DNA of 64,000 bases from Hybos culiciformis (GCA_964007475.1 OZ023274.1:90357213-90421212); one strand, 5' to 3'. Positions 14,095-27,900 are shown, numbered from the stretch's first letter. Program-made: numbers and translations. Notes: generated from the sequence alone by a model not told the origin.

Positions 14095-17000
14095 CAAGGG
14101 AGCTATGAGGATTATATTGTTTGGAATAAACAGAATTTCTATAGTTTTAAGATAAAATTTCACTACGAAGTCGTTTTTCACTTTTCTTTTAACTCAGAAT
14201 ATAAACTACTTCGTTTGCTCAAAATATAAAAGAGGAGATTTCAAATATACCTATGTATCTAGAATCTTTCTATAAAATATCATAGCTTTGACAATATGAA
14301 ATCTTCGTATAATTATAATATTTTCCTTATTATGAAATTTTTTAAATATTATATCTCATCCCAACAAGACAGGCTCTAAACCTTATACGAAAAATTAATT
14401 GGGATTACATATTTTAAGATGAGATCATTATTATGGTTCTTTCTAAGACAATCCTTGAAATTAATGTTCTACAGTGATTTATCTGAATAAACATATGATT
14501 CTACTTAAAACGGAATAATTTTTAAGTGGTCTTTTTCAGGAACTAAATTGAAAAGCTTTGATTTAAAAATTTATTATAATTGCTTAATGTATAAATTGCT
14601 CGAAGTAAAAGATTTTTATCCAAATATGCCGATTTTCAGTATGTTTTTTTTTTGCGTTACTGTAAAAATAAAAATATTTTATTTAGGTACTTGTTTTTTT
14701 TTAAGTTCAAGATAAAATAACATGAAACTTCTGTATTTGGATCATCTAACAAAAGAATAGTATTATTTTATAGTATTGAGGTTTATTATTTAAATTTCAA
14801 AACTTTACGAAAGATATTCATAACTTTCAGAAAACAAAATTTCAGGTACTTATACCTAGATCGTATAGGTAGTCGAGAAAAATTAAAAAACAAATTTCAC
14901 AAATTAATGTACTTAAGATAGAGTGGGTATCATAGTTACTGAGGAGAGAGTGGATGTCTTGCCTATGTCTATGAGATTGAGATTAACTCTATGTAATTGA
15001 TGTGTGATAATGGCGTTAAAAATTTAATTATATGAAATTGTGTAAAAGTTGATAATTTGAAACCTGCCTTCAACCCCTGCTTAAAGATGAAAACAATTTT
15101 CACTTTTTTTAGCAGCGTTCTTAAAGATTAAGTCACATTTACTTTAAAAATTGTAAAACTTCTAATGAAATGCTATTTAAGTGATTAAAAAAATTTTTTA
15201 GTAATTTATCAAAGCCAATATTCGGTAACTCTAATTCCTTCAAATAAAAGGGTTTCCTCTATAAAATTCAAAATACAAACTACATATATGTATAATTAAA
15301 ATGTGTTTCTTTAAATTCTTTTTTAGATTAAAAATTGAAAAACTTTTCACTGGAAGTTATAAATAATTTTTTATTTAAATTGTTTTTATAAAAATAAATA
15401 TCGCAAATTAAGAATTTCCAATTTGACCAAGTGCACTATGTGCTTGAAAATATCTCACAGGTTTATATTTTACTAATCTATAAATTCATCTTTATTTTAT
15501 ACGCAAAGCAAACATTTAAGTAAATGCCGATGCATACGAACGTCTGTAAATCGGTACCTCACATTAAGCTTACAAGGAAAACATATAATTAAAGATATAC
15601 AAATAAGATAAAATAAATACTGCGGAATATTTTCAGAAATATAGAATTTTTGTTAAGCAATTTTTAATCGATTGCGTAGAAGATTTAAAATTGAAAAACA
15701 TATGTCAGAATACACGTTTTAACTGATTGTTATTTAGAGATGTTAAATGAAAACGTAAATTTGTAAGAATTAAAAACATTTTTATAAGAAAAAAAACCAC
15801 CCTGGCACACTAAACAAGACTCATATATACAGTATATATAAATTTTGTGTTAAGAAAGGCAATGACTTTTAAAATTTACTAAGTAAATTAATTTATTTAA
15901 CTTTACGCTGCTCTAACTAAGGTTTCATATATAAATATTAAGGTTTCGCATGTTTTGTACCACGATACAAGAAAAGAAATAAAATTAAAAATTGTGCAAC
16001 AGAAAATATATCCTTTTTGACATTTTTGTTTCATTTTTATTCACATATTTTTGTTTTGAAATTTATCTATGACAAAGAAAATAATGACTTACTTATTTTA
16101 ATGCTTTATACTTGGTACAATTACATTGCAAAGTATGTAGAAGTATCATGAAAACAAAATTTATTTGACAGTGCACTATAGAAAATTCATTTGGAATTGG
16201 AAACTCAGAGAGTAAAACCGGGACTTATAATTATGATTTCAAAAGATTATTAATTATTACACTTTGATATTGAGATATAATTTTGTTTAGACTTTTTCCT
16301 ATTATGATTTAATTTTGTGGAATATATTTTTCTTAATATACAGAATAGAGAGGTTGAGAAACACTGCGATCTAAAGTATTTTATTTACAAATATTATACG
16401 AATTTATCATAATTACGATTTTCACATGCTGATTAGATAAGCTGACTATTTGAATAAGCTGATTTCAACTCATCAATGACTGAAAGTGACAGCTCTGTAG
16501 TCAACAACCAGCCAAGCTAAATTCTACTTTAGCTATAACACAAGAACTTTGAAAATATTTGAGTTATTTAAATATTTCTGACGTATACAAAAAAATGATT
16601 CAACAAAGATCTGTATGACACCCAGAATTAATTTATTATTTTTTATTTTATATATGCAACCTTAAGCCAATAATAAAATTTATCGCAATGATTGAAATTT
16701 TTTTTTTCTAAAATCTGGTTATTTTTATAAATTAAAATATTAAGCTAAGCATATAGTTATATCTTTTAAAATTGACTATACTTGGGAAAATATTCTTTTT
16801 TTTTTTTGCTTCCTTAATGCTTTTATATGGTATAATTTGAATTGATTTTTTACATATTTTTGTATATGCATAGAAATAAATAAATATACCATTAATATAA
16901 TAAATTTATTTAATTATATTATGTGATTTTAAGCCAATTTTTAAGTTAAATTTAGTCTAATAAGTTTAGCTAGTATTATTTTTAATTTCCTGTAAACCAC

Positions 17001-18028
17001 GCAATAAAAGAAAAAAAAAATAGCAAAAATTAATTAAATTTTATTTGAAATTGAAAACGTAAAAATTTATTTTTATTTATTTCAATTTTTTTTTTTTTCA
17101 CTTTATTTTTTATTTTTTTGCAAAAACCAAATCTATACATATTAATTCTCATTTATATTAAAAAAAAAAAAAAATTTAATTTCCTTTGCCACTTTATTGG
17201 ATTCTGACAGGAAACTCTAATTTTTTGTTATATAATTGATTAAATTTATAATACAAGCTTTAATTTAAATGTTTTTAAATGTCAATAATTTTAACATTAA
17301 TTATATTAAAAAAAATTCAAGGTTAAAAACTGAAATTAATAGCTTTATTATATATGCGCTTTTAAGTATAGTCAGGGAAATTGTCAAACGGGTGGTTATC
17401 CGGTCGATATTTCATAATGTGGGAGTGCTATTTTATAATAAAAAGAATATACTTTTTTTTAAGCTAAAAAAAAAAAATCATATTTGGATACTTTAAAAGT
17501 AAACAAAATAAAAATACCATATCAAAATATATCATTAAAAAATTTTAATTTTAATTTTAAATAAGCTTTGTGCGAATTAAAATCATAAAAGCTTTTTAAT
17601 GTTCTTTTCGTTTGTTGTCAGCACTTATTTGTTCCTAATTGTAGTTTTTTTTCTGTAAATTTAATCAAAAAAAAATTAGTTTACACTATGCGAATATTAA
17701 TTAGTGTTATTTATGTGAGTAAAGACTAATTTTATTTATCACACTACTATAGATTTTTAAGCATTATATAGATAGAAAATGAACATGAAATCGCTAATGA
17801 ATGTTTTAATTTAGTCTGTTATAATATAGTAAAAATTATGTGTATCATGGATTATTGGACTTTATTAACCAAAAAATCAAATGTTTCATATCTTAAATTT
17901 TCGTTGTTGCCTATACCATACTATTTGCCGATTAATGATGGCTTTATTTCTACACAATATTTAAGCCTTAGCATTGCTTCATGGTATAATTTTAATTCTA
18001 CTTGCAATTCAAAATCGTTCAGATCACT
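14095..18028. other. AT-rich non-coding sequence
   Basis: No supported gene, RNA or mobile element. The frames here encode low-complexity Ile/Lys/Phe/Asn-rich peptides that follow base composition. Confidence 0.6.
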
Positions 18029-18177
18029 TTGTAGGGTTGGTGACGAAATTCCTTATGCCAAAATTCTTTATCGAAAATACTTTTTTCAGAATTCACTATG
18101 GACAAAATCCACTGTGGACTAAATTCACTATGGACAAAATTCATTAGGGACAAAATTCGCTATGGATAAAATTCATA

Positions 18178-18561
18178 AAGCGGCGGTCACACGAGGCTGG
18201 TTTACCAGCCGCTGGTCGCTGCTTGCTGCTAACAGCCAGCACCATGTGAACTGTCATGTCCGTTGGTGCTAGCAGCAGCGGAGAGATTTTAGTAGCGGCT
18301 GGTGAAGTTGAACGGTTCAACTTTACTAGCGCTGCTGGCCAATGTTTTTGATTATTTTGTAGCAAACAGTGACCAAAATATAAAAATTTCAAATTAATGA
18401 AATTAAACTGATTCAAAACATTGTTGCTGCCAGAACAGCTGCTAAAGTTTGCACAACATTGTGTGAACTCTCCCGTATGCTGGTTGCTGCCGCTGCTAGC
18501 CTGCCGCTGCTGACTAGCAGCGACCAGTGGCTGGTAAACCAGCCTCGTGTGACCGCCGCTT
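18178..18561. mobile_element. 384-bp MITE with 46-bp terminal inverted repeats, TA target site
   Basis: Terminal inverted repeats start AAGCGGCGGTCACACGAGGC and match at 45 of 46 positions. Each end is flanked by TA (18176-18177 and 18562-18563), as expected for Tc1/mariner-type insertion. Interior is rich in CTGCTGCTAGC-like subrepeats, much more GC-rich than its surroundings, and non-coding. It interrupts the left arm of the foldback element, so it inserted later. Confidence 0.9.
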
Positions 18562-18581
18562 TAGAGACAAAATTCATTAGG

Positions 18582-18690
18582 AACAAAATTCTTTAAAAAA
18601 ATATTTTTAATTAAAAAATTAAAAAAAAAATCGCGTTTTTTTTTTTTTTTAATTTTTTTAATTAAAAATATTTTTTTAAAGAATTTTGTC
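18582..18690. repeat. AT-rich perfect hairpin in the centre of the foldback element
   Basis: AACAAAATTCTTTAAAAAAATA and its inverse flank a TCGCG loop around 18633. Arms of roughly 50 bp, nearly perfect. It forms the inner turn of the larger foldback structure. Confidence 0.85.
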
Positions 18691-19080
18691 CCTATTTTTG
18701 TTTTAATATAAAATTTATATAAATCAACCTGCAATGCGATACCTACCTATATTTTACGTTGTTTCTTTATTTTTTTCAATTTAGAGTAGGTTAGGTGGGG
18801 ACCGACTAACTCACCACGTCCTTGTCGTGATCCCCGTGTAACGCAGAGAGTGAATTGAATTTTAATAAAAATGTAGAATTTTACAAAAAGAATTTTTTCA
18901 TAGTGAATTTTTATCCATAAAGAATTTTGTCCATAGTAAATTTTTTGTCCATGGTAGATTTTTTCCATAGTGAATTTTGTTTCCATAGTGAATTTTAAAA
19001 AAGGAATTATTTTCGAAAAAAAAAAATTTTGTCCATTTGAATTATGGGATGAGTAATATCGTCACGATCCCCACTTTGTA

Positions 19081-21335
19081 TGATAAAATATAATTTTTTC
19101 AACAGTACAACTTACATAGGTAAATGTCTAAACATTATGTGAGAGCGGATCAAAATTTGATTAATACAAATTTTTTAAATAAACTTTTTGTTAGTTTAAT
19201 AATCGATTAAGAAACATCTATCAGATAGTCGAACAAAACAATCAGAAGTTTGTCGATTCCTTATTTATCTGAAGATTATAATGTCTTGTTTATAGCTAAT
19301 TTACCTATCTTAAAAAAATGGTACCGTAAAAACCGATTTTCTATGTTATTATTTTATTTATATTTAAGCAAATTTACTGAAAATGAAGATATTAATTTTA
19401 TCTATTTTTCGTAAAAAGAATTTTTTAAAAATATTTTCAAATAATTAAGAAAATTGAATTTATTTTTTTTTTGCTATCTGAAAAATTTCATTACTTCACA
19501 AAATTATTTTTTTGTTTGTTTTTCATTACATTTCCTTCCTATCTGAATTTTTTTTCAGATACCTTTTCCTGTCAACATTTTTTTAATTTTTTTTATTTTT
19601 TGCAGTTGATTTTTTACTTTCAGATAAAATTAGCTGTGAATAGGTTTCCGGAACATTCATGCAAAAATTACTTTACTGTGGTAGCTATAAACAAGGCATA
19701 ACGAATATATTAATAGAGAAATACGGAATGTGTTGAATTACAACATGTAGTAAGCTAAAAATGAAGAAAACACAATAAGGGTATATTTTTCAAACTAAAA
19801 TTTTGAATAATTAACAGACAATGCTTAGGAGGGTATAGACGTATACAACACATATAACATCTTGAAACTAACAACTTGGGAGATTTTTAGCTATATAACA
19901 AACTAAATAAATTAAATAAATAATAAATTAATGACACAACCCAATGATACGACGAAAACTTTTAGCTTCATTATTTAAAAATCATGATAACTTTTAAAAA
20001 AATAACAAGTATTAAAAAGAAAATGCATAAATTATATTATATGTCAATACAAATTTTCTTTTTATTCTCTGGAATTAACAATTGTAGCAAAAATTTATTT
20101 GTCAAATTTTTCACCGATCGTAAATTTTTTTTTATTTTTATTTTTATTTTTTTTTATAAAATGAGAAAATTTAAAGCAACGAGAGCTTCTTATTGGTAAC
20201 ACAAGAAAAATAAAAATAATAATAAAAACTAAATAAGAGAATCCCTAATATAAATTCATATTTATGTTTTGACATGTTTTTTTTTTTTCGATTATGTTTA
20301 AAGTTCGATATCGTTATTTGACATTTGATAATAAATTAACTATAAATACAACTAAGCAAAGGCAAAAAAAAAAAAATTAACTGGAAAAACATATTGATGG
20401 AAAAAAAAGTTTTGCGCAGAGAAAAAAGACCCGCATTGTTTTTTTTTTTTATAAAACTATACCATAAAATCATATAAAACATGTATTTAAAAAACGGTCA
20501 ACTGACGCACAAAAAAGAGACTCTTGAACATAAATAAACAAAAAAAACGACCCCAAATCAACTACCTCAGTTTGCGAAAAAAAAAGCAACGAAATAAAAA
20601 AAAAATTATTGATATTGTTGTATATTTTTATTTTTTTTATATTTCTTTGGTTCATTTTAATAGACTTGCTACAGAATATATATTTTCTTTGAAAATAAAA
20701 AAAACGAAAAAACAAGTAGAGAGTGGACAATTGCTCCATATTATATGTACGCCACCAATTTAAAAAAAAAAAAAATTCAAAGAATAAAAAAAAAATGAAA
20801 TAAAAACGCATCTTAAAATGATCAAAAGCGGAGCTAATAAAAAAAAAATACAACAGAAACTTCAAAATCTATATAGCAAAATAAAATTATACAGATTATA
20901 AAAATATATAAGTTGGGATTGGGATGTACCGAGTTCTTTTAGCGAAATTCTTGACTTAAAAATACCTTTATTACCGCATAATTTGTTTTATATTTTATTA
21001 CTGTCTCTTCTAGTCATTGTGGCAGAAGTTGGTTTGCTTTCCAGGCTCTTAGTTATTTTTTAATAAAGAAATATGTATCATGAAATTTTTTCTCTTAAAG
21101 AAATTCAAAGTATTTTTTACAATGTAATTGCCAACCAAAGGAATTTATTTCTAACCTCAGTTGATAATTTTTGTATTTTCAGACACGAAAAACCATAAAT
21201 ATTGTTTAACGTCATATGAATAGTTTTATGTAACCGCAAGCATATACAGTTAAAGTAAAATATTATTCATCGGTCTAACTAAAAAATAATGTAATGCAAT
21301 TTTTGTGTACGTGATACGATTGTGGTGTACATTGA
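19081..21335. other. AT-rich non-coding sequence
   Basis: No gene recognised. Long poly-A and poly-T tracts between 20100 and 20850 generate Phe/Lys-rich open frames on both strands that overlap each other. These are composition artefacts. Confidence 0.6.
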
Positions 21336-21447
21336 AAACAGAAATTTTGTGCTCTCAGGCTTATTCACAAATATTTATATAATATGTATTATTATACATA
21401 TTATATAAATATTTGTGAATAAGCCTGAGAGCACAAAATTTCTGTTT
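21336..21447. repeat. 112-bp near-perfect palindrome
   Basis: The arms beginning AAACAGAAATTTTGTGCTCT are perfectly self-complementary around 21391/21392, apart from one central mismatch. It could extrude as a cruciform or be transcribed into a long hairpin. No protein is encoded. It sits 112 bp left of the hAT relic, but the terminal sequences differ, so it is a separate event, perhaps the minimal form of an inverted-repeat element. Confidence 0.95.
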
Positions 21448-21559
21448 ATATGTTTGGAACACTTCATATTCGGGATTCATTCTTTTTTTTTGATTAGGTC
21501 AAGGAGCTAAATTTATTTTCCTCTCGAACTCAGCTGCAGTCGAACAGAAATGTCTACAC

Positions 21560-21942
21560 CAGTGTTTCCCAACTTTATTTCATTCATGGCCCACTAAAAC
21601 ACCTCAAAGATTTTGAATGCCCCCCTACTCTGAAAAAATATAACATTAAATATATATATAAATAAAATGGGAAAGGTAATACTGTTTTATATTTGACTTT
21701 ATTGAAAAGATAAATCAAATTGCACTTGATGTGGGCTTATTAATAATTTCATTTTTGGTGTAAATTTTGTTAATTTTACCGTAAATCAACACGTTTGGTG
21801 ATTTCTAGACGATTTCTTTTTTTTGTGACCAAATCGTTAACTGCACTAAAGCCGCATTCCACTAAATATGATTTTATAATTGCCCCCTGAAAATTTCCAC
21901 CGCCCCACCGGTGGGGCGTGCGCCCTACGTTAAGAAACACTG
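21560..21942 (-). mobile_element. Internally deleted hAT transposon with 8-bp target duplication
   Basis: Ends are CAGTGTTTCCCAAC and the inverse of CAGTGTTTCTTAAC, typical of hAT elements. The flanking octamers GTCTACAC (21552-21559) and GACTACAC (21943-21950) match at 7 of 8 positions, the expected hAT target-site duplication. The 383-bp interior keeps only the 3' end of the transposase frame on the minus strand, so the element is non-autonomous. GC-rich subterminal palindrome CCCCACCGGTGGGG at the right end. Confidence 0.9.
21718..21882 (-). pseudogene. C-terminal remnant of a hAT (ZBED-type) transposase
   Basis: Minus-strand frame reads SYLVECGFSAVNDLVTKKRN, then RLEITKRVDLR, and after a one-base frameshift KLTKFTPKMKLLISPHQVQF. 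The pattern LVxxGFSAVxxLxTKxRNRLxIxxRxDLRLxLT is the C-terminal end of ZBED/SCAND3-like hAT transposases, just past the dimerisation region. The N-terminal zinc finger and catalytic DDE part are absent. Confidence 0.82.
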
Positions 21943-21950
21943 GACTACAC

Positions 21951-24900
21951 CAACTATATACATAAGTTACCATAATATATTTTACAACCTATTAATGTAA
22001 CCGATGCATTCTAATTTGCAGATATAATGAGAATATGTACATATGAAAAAAAAAATTCTGATATGTCGTGTTAGACCTTTAATAAATTTGAATTCGCCAA
22101 GATATTGTCCACGTCGTTTACATTTTTTTTACTCAATTTTTTTTTTTTTGTTAAAAACTTTATAGGTTTTTTTTTTTATCCAAATAGATTTTCATATGAA
22201 ATCTGCATTCATATATATTTTCCATATTATACCAACAAAAATAAAAAAAAAAAATTCTATACATATCTGAAAATTCTGAATTTGAAGAGAAGATAAATAC
22301 TGGGAAAAAAACGCTTCAAAACAATTCAGTGATTTTACGCCCCGATAGAAATGCATATGGGACGATCAAGAATTAAAGCGGCATGCTTCAAGTTGCGCGC
22401 GGTGAAATTGGTGGATCTTATAACATATATGCACGTTATGTTGTTATATAAAACATAAACTACCTACATCCAACATCAGTAATGTTTACAATTTAACTTT
22501 TCAGATACAAATGTAAATTCATGAAATTTATACTGGATGTGGATACATTTTAGTATCGCAAAATATTTAAAAAGTAAAATGATAGCAGAGTGGTGCAATT
22601 ACTATAATATTTTATTTTTATAAATAGAATTAGAAAATTTACTTAACTTTTTCGACAGATAAAATCGAAATCTACTTTTTCTCTTGAACTGTTTAGCTAA
22701 ATAGTCTCTTATAAAATGATATGCTACTGTTTGACTTAATGTGTAATTATAGGAATATCCAAAAACTTTCAATTCAAATTATTAACATTTTTCATCATTT
22801 CAATATTTTCTGAATTCAACAGGTGAAAAATATGAACGAGAACTTAATTTAATTTAAACTATTTTACATAATGACTAGGTTGAACATTTGACATTCATTT
22901 GTTGCAATGAGGCATGATTCTATTTTTTAAACGTTTATTTTCACTTTTATGTAAACTATGGTATGAATTTTGATTCTTATTCATATACAAATAAGTATGC
23001 AAATGCGTAAGTATCTGTTGCCTGAATTTTTTTCCTCCCAACTGTTTGTTGTATATTCTCTAATCAGTAAGGTTCTAGTGAAAGAAATTTCATTGAAATT
23101 TTGTTTAATTCTTGTTTTCTTCAATCATTCTCACTTTTCATCACCTTTCTTTTTTTTTGTCCCCCATAGCACTAGATCTTAAAGCTTAATTTATTTCAGG
23201 TCATCGTCGATCCACATCACATTTTATTTTTATAAATTTTATCGTTAATTTTTTTTTTTTTTTTTAATATTTTAAAGATGCACATTGCACCTACATAATT
23301 TGAAAAAAATTAGAAACATCTTAAAAGCCATAAATAAATTTCGCAATATATAGGTTTTCAACTATTTTATGTTTCAAAAAAAACAAAAACATAAAATAAT
23401 TTTCTTCTGGAATAGAAGCGATTACATATGACCGGTATTTACGGTATGTACAAAGCGACAAAGTACAAAAAAGGAACATTGTATTAAAAAAAAAAAAGAA
23501 AAAGAAATAATAAACAAAAATATAAAGATTGAAACTACCACTGTAGTTTGCTGCTGATTGTCCACTTTTCTATCTTGTTTCTTAAAAGAGTTTTGTTAAA
23601 AATATCAATATTATTTGATAATCCATATATGTAAAAAGTAGATAATATATGCCTCTTGATGTTTTTCTGCTTAAAAATGCTATGTTGTATAAATGTATAT
23701 GTATGAATTGCATTTTACGCTGATATCTTCTCATTCACTATAAATTTAATACAAAAATCAATTGATATATTTTTATTAATATTATATTTATTTTTTCTCC
23801 CACATAAAAATTTTATTTATACGAATAATGAATTAAAATTTATTTTGTGAAACATTCAAGGCAGTTTATCGCAAATACTTAGTACTTTTTTTAACTAGAA
23901 GTCTTTACTGATGAGGTTCAAATAGGTCAACTTCAAGTACCATCATAGCAAATAATAATGAGGATAAAAATTAATTCTTCCAGATAATTTTAATTTTAAT
24001 AAGAGAAACGTTGACGTTTAAATATTAATTGTATTTTGAAAATTGATAATTAAACCAAATATTAAATATAGTAAAAAGTAGTTTGAATTTTAAGTATTCA
24101 CTTCATTGAATAATACCAAATAATTTTCCAAATTAACAATATTTTAACTTTATTACAAGTTAAAAGTTATAACATAATATTTTTTTTTTATCTTTATTTT
24201 TTCAAATTTTCGCGATACTTTATTCAATTTTAACTCGGAAGATGAAGTCCATGCAGAAAAAAAAAGAAGAAAAAAAAAATATTATTATTATAAAACTGAA
24301 AAGAAATAAAACTTTGAAAGTTATAAATTTTATATAAATGTACAATCATTATATTGCAAAACTTTTATCATAGTAGTAGCGATAAAAGTGGTCTACTTAC
24401 TGTTTCATGGCCTTTAGTTATTTTTTTTTGTAGTTATTTTTTTTTTAAGTTATATTCATTGAGCTTTGTTGTTTCTGTTTTCTTTTTTTTAAATTCTTTC
24501 CAATATAGGCATTTAAATGTTATATTCTTTAATCTTATAGATATTATTATTTTTTCTTCATCTTTTTCTTCAAAAAAAAAAAAAAAAAACTATAAGTGAA
24601 GTCGGTATACCATACTATTTACAAAAAAAAAATAATAAATAAAATATTGGAAAAAAAAGGACCGGTATGTATAGAATGTTGACATTCAAAGGATATGTGT
24701 CACTTTAAACTTTTGATTTATGTAAACGAATTTTTTTGACTGGTTTTATTATTTATATTTTTTTCTATATATGAATAAAATCTAATATAATAAATTTAGA
24801 ACATTCACAAGATATTATTTTATATTTTTTAAATGTTTATTTTGTTTTTTTTTTATTTTGTGGAAATGGAAATCTCTAACATTCAGCTTACTGCTTTTTG

Positions 24901-27900
24901 TTTTTTTTTAATGTTGAATATTATTTTAAAAAAGTTTAGAAGAAAAAGAAAAAATTATTATGCCTAGCCTAATCTGACTTTTAACATTGTTAATTTATTT
25001 ATATTTAAAATATACGTATTTTTTTTTTTTTGCCATTTACAAGAATTTATAAAATTCTATCACAATCGATATTTGAAAAAAAAATGATTTGCGATTCTTG
25101 AATTGATTTATAGTTTTTTTATATTAAAAAAAATTTTCTTAAAAGAATATTAATAATAAATTTTGGAAAAGAAATTATAGGTAGTGTTTCTACAAAGCTG
25201 GGGTTGGGATATTAATTTGTCAATAATAGTATCAAGAATGATACATTTCCAAATAAATTCAAAAATTAGATACTCAAAAAGAGATATTTTGAAATATAAT
25301 AGATTTTATTATTATTTCAAAAATATATAGATATGTATATTTTTGTTTGAAACTAGATTCTATGCAAAAAATACACAACCCGCAAATATCTATAATAATA
25401 TCATTAGTTTTAGTGTTATACAGATAAAAATTCAATCCAAAAACAATTTTAACGTCACGGGAATCTTCAATAAGAAACTATATCCCGTACTACTTAGTTA
25501 TTCACAAATTTTAGCAAAATATTCTGATAAATTTGAAAAATCTAACTCTCAAATGACAGGTTTCTCACATTATTTTTAGAATTACTCTCATAACATCAAG
25601 TTTTACATCATAATTTATAAAATTATAGATTCCAAATAATAAGATTTTTTACTTGCAATGTTCTTCCTAAAACTTTATTATGACAATGCGGCTATAATAA
25701 ACTGTTGATGTTTTTCAAAATTAAATTAAATATACTGGGGGGATAAATTATACGATCAATCATCAAACATAACAGTTCTCTATTATATTTACATATTTGA
25801 AATTAGATTTCCATTTTCATTGACTTTCATCAAAATATAATCTGAGAATAGGATTTACGTATTTTTTTCATTCGAGCATAATTCATACCAATTCTATTAG
25901 TACTTTATTATCCATAAATTATCTATTAGTACTTTATTATCAAATTATGCTATGACTAAAATTAGAGAACAATATCGATTCTGAAGAATAAGAATTTTAA
26001 TATTAATTACTTAAAGAAATGATATTTATATGTATCTAATTCTATATCTAAATAAGATTCATTAATAAAGTTTGCTATTATTCTAAATTAGGAAAACAAA
26101 TGGACAAAATAAAATTCAGATTTTTAATCTAATAAAATCTGATCAACAAGCATAACACTCCAGCGGAACGTTTTAGTGGTATAAATTTGAAACTTTAGGA
26201 TCTATTTAAAACCGACCAGATCGCCACCTCTAATCGAACCTAAGACATACCATAAAAAGAAAAAGAAAATATTTTTAAATGTTATTACTCTGCGCTTGGT
26301 TGTCTAATTCTTCTCAATCAAAAAATATGCAAGTAAAAAATAAGTCTTACAATCTGATGCCGACGGATATTCATCCATGTAAAAGGTTTCTAATATCAAA
26401 ATATAATGCAACCAATGTTCAAAATAAAAAGTTTGTTTATTCAAGGCAAACTATTATTTAGTTGTGTTATAGTTAACAAACAGCTAATTCGATCAGAAGT
26501 TTCATTTCCACCAGGAGATTTGATATTGATTGATGACTGAAAATAGTTTCATGTGAACGACTTAGCTCACGTTAAGTTAAGTTGAAGCAGTTGAAGTAGA
26601 AAAATTCTTATACTAAATTAAACTTAAAAAGTACAGTTGGTTTTAATTTGTTTTAAGTACATTTTTCAGCAAGTAGCATATATTTGATTTTTCAATAAAC
26701 ATTGTATGTAAGATTTATTTTCATACCTTTTTGAATTCCTTCTCGTAACATTCTCAAATTTCCCATTAAATTAATTAATTCAAATTGTTAAAAAAATCAC
26801 AATTAAGATTCAGAATACCTTATTCTAAAAGTGATAAGAAAGAAATTCTAAACTTGCATTTGATTTTGGAAATCTATTAACAACACTGTCAACAACACAT
26901 ATACATATTATGCATTTTTAATTATCAGAAAATATATCTTCTTCTAAAATTTAATGGAAATTTGGGTGTTTGGTAAATAATGAATACATATTGGAGAGTC
27001 GACTACATCTGGTTATCGAAAAATACCTTAAAATTTAGCCTAGGTATTTCGTGAACTCAAATGTATTATCAACTTCCATTATCTGTTAAAGTAATGGAAA
27101 TTTAGAATCAGTTAGAGCGTAAAAAACGAAAACTTAGTTACTTTATTTGAAGATGGTTTAAAGAAGTCATCTTCTTCTGACAATTGTTAGTTTTTATTAA
27201 GGCTCCTTCACAGGCTAAGTACATAAACTAATTGAGAACAACATGTTGAACAAAACCACATAAATAAATAAATACTCTGACAGAAATGTTTAAAACATAG
27301 TATTCAAGACGTAGAACTATATTTTCAAATACAAGTATTGCTTGTAATTGTATCTACTCATTTTATTTTACTTCCAGATATGTTTAGACTGCACTTTATG
27401 GCGAAATTATTAAAAACTACTTTATCTGCTTTTCAATTTTTAATTAAATAGTTTCTTAAAAAAATCCACCTGGATCCTTTGAAGATGGCTCAAATAGCGC
27501 AATTTCTGACAGTTTTTTTTTTACCATTTTCAAAATAAAATTTAAAAATAAAGAATAATCTTTTAATAAAAAAATAGAAAATTACTAAAATAAAATTTAG
27601 ATTTTTAATTGTGTTATTTAATATTTTATAGTAAATTTTAGTAAGAAATACATAAATTAAAATTTATTATTGAACAGGAACTTATAATGAAACAACTGAA
27701 AATTAAAATAGAACCTCAAATTCAAGGAATTTATTTCCAAGAAAACTGTAGCCCTTGAATAGGATTTAATGTAAATAAAAATTATTTAGACGAGACTTTC
27801 TTGAGAAAATTTAATGAATAATATAGAATCGCTTACGCAGGTGTAAAACTCATAATACTGCGTCTTTCCACTATAATTTAATCGAAATATGAATTTATTA

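Larger units (their letters stand above)
18029..19080. mobile_element. Foldback element with inverted arrays of short tandem repeats
   Basis: Left arm (about 18029-18177, continuing 18564-18595) holds degenerate tandem copies of a unit of about 16 bp, GGACAAAATTCACTAT. The right arm (about 18890-19080) holds the same unit in inverted orientation (CCATAGTGAATTTTGT). Beyond the arrays, the arms also match imperfectly: TCGAAAATA, and GTxGGGxTxGTGACGA against the inverse of TCGTCACGATCCCCAC. Inverted arms built of tandem repeats are the hallmark of foldback (FB-like) elements. No transposase frame is present. Target-site duplications were not identified, so the ends are approximate. Confidence 0.75.

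Noticed and set aside
17838..18122. 94-codon plus-strand frame
   Set aside because: Its end runs into the foldback tandem repeats and the rest shows no domain or family resemblance.
18747..18986. Minus-strand frame with a repetitive peptide (YHGQ, YYGQNSLW)
   Set aside because: It translates the tandem units of the foldback element, and no such protein family is known to me.
20470..20865. 131-codon minus-strand frame rich in Phe
   Set aside because: Driven by poly-A/T tracts. An open frame lies on the opposite strand over the same bases, and no motif is visible.
26150..26240. Possible tRNA-like or SINE fragment (GGTTCGATTA on the minus strand)
   Set aside because: Only a partial B-box-like word. 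No A-box at the right distance and no foldable cloverleaf.
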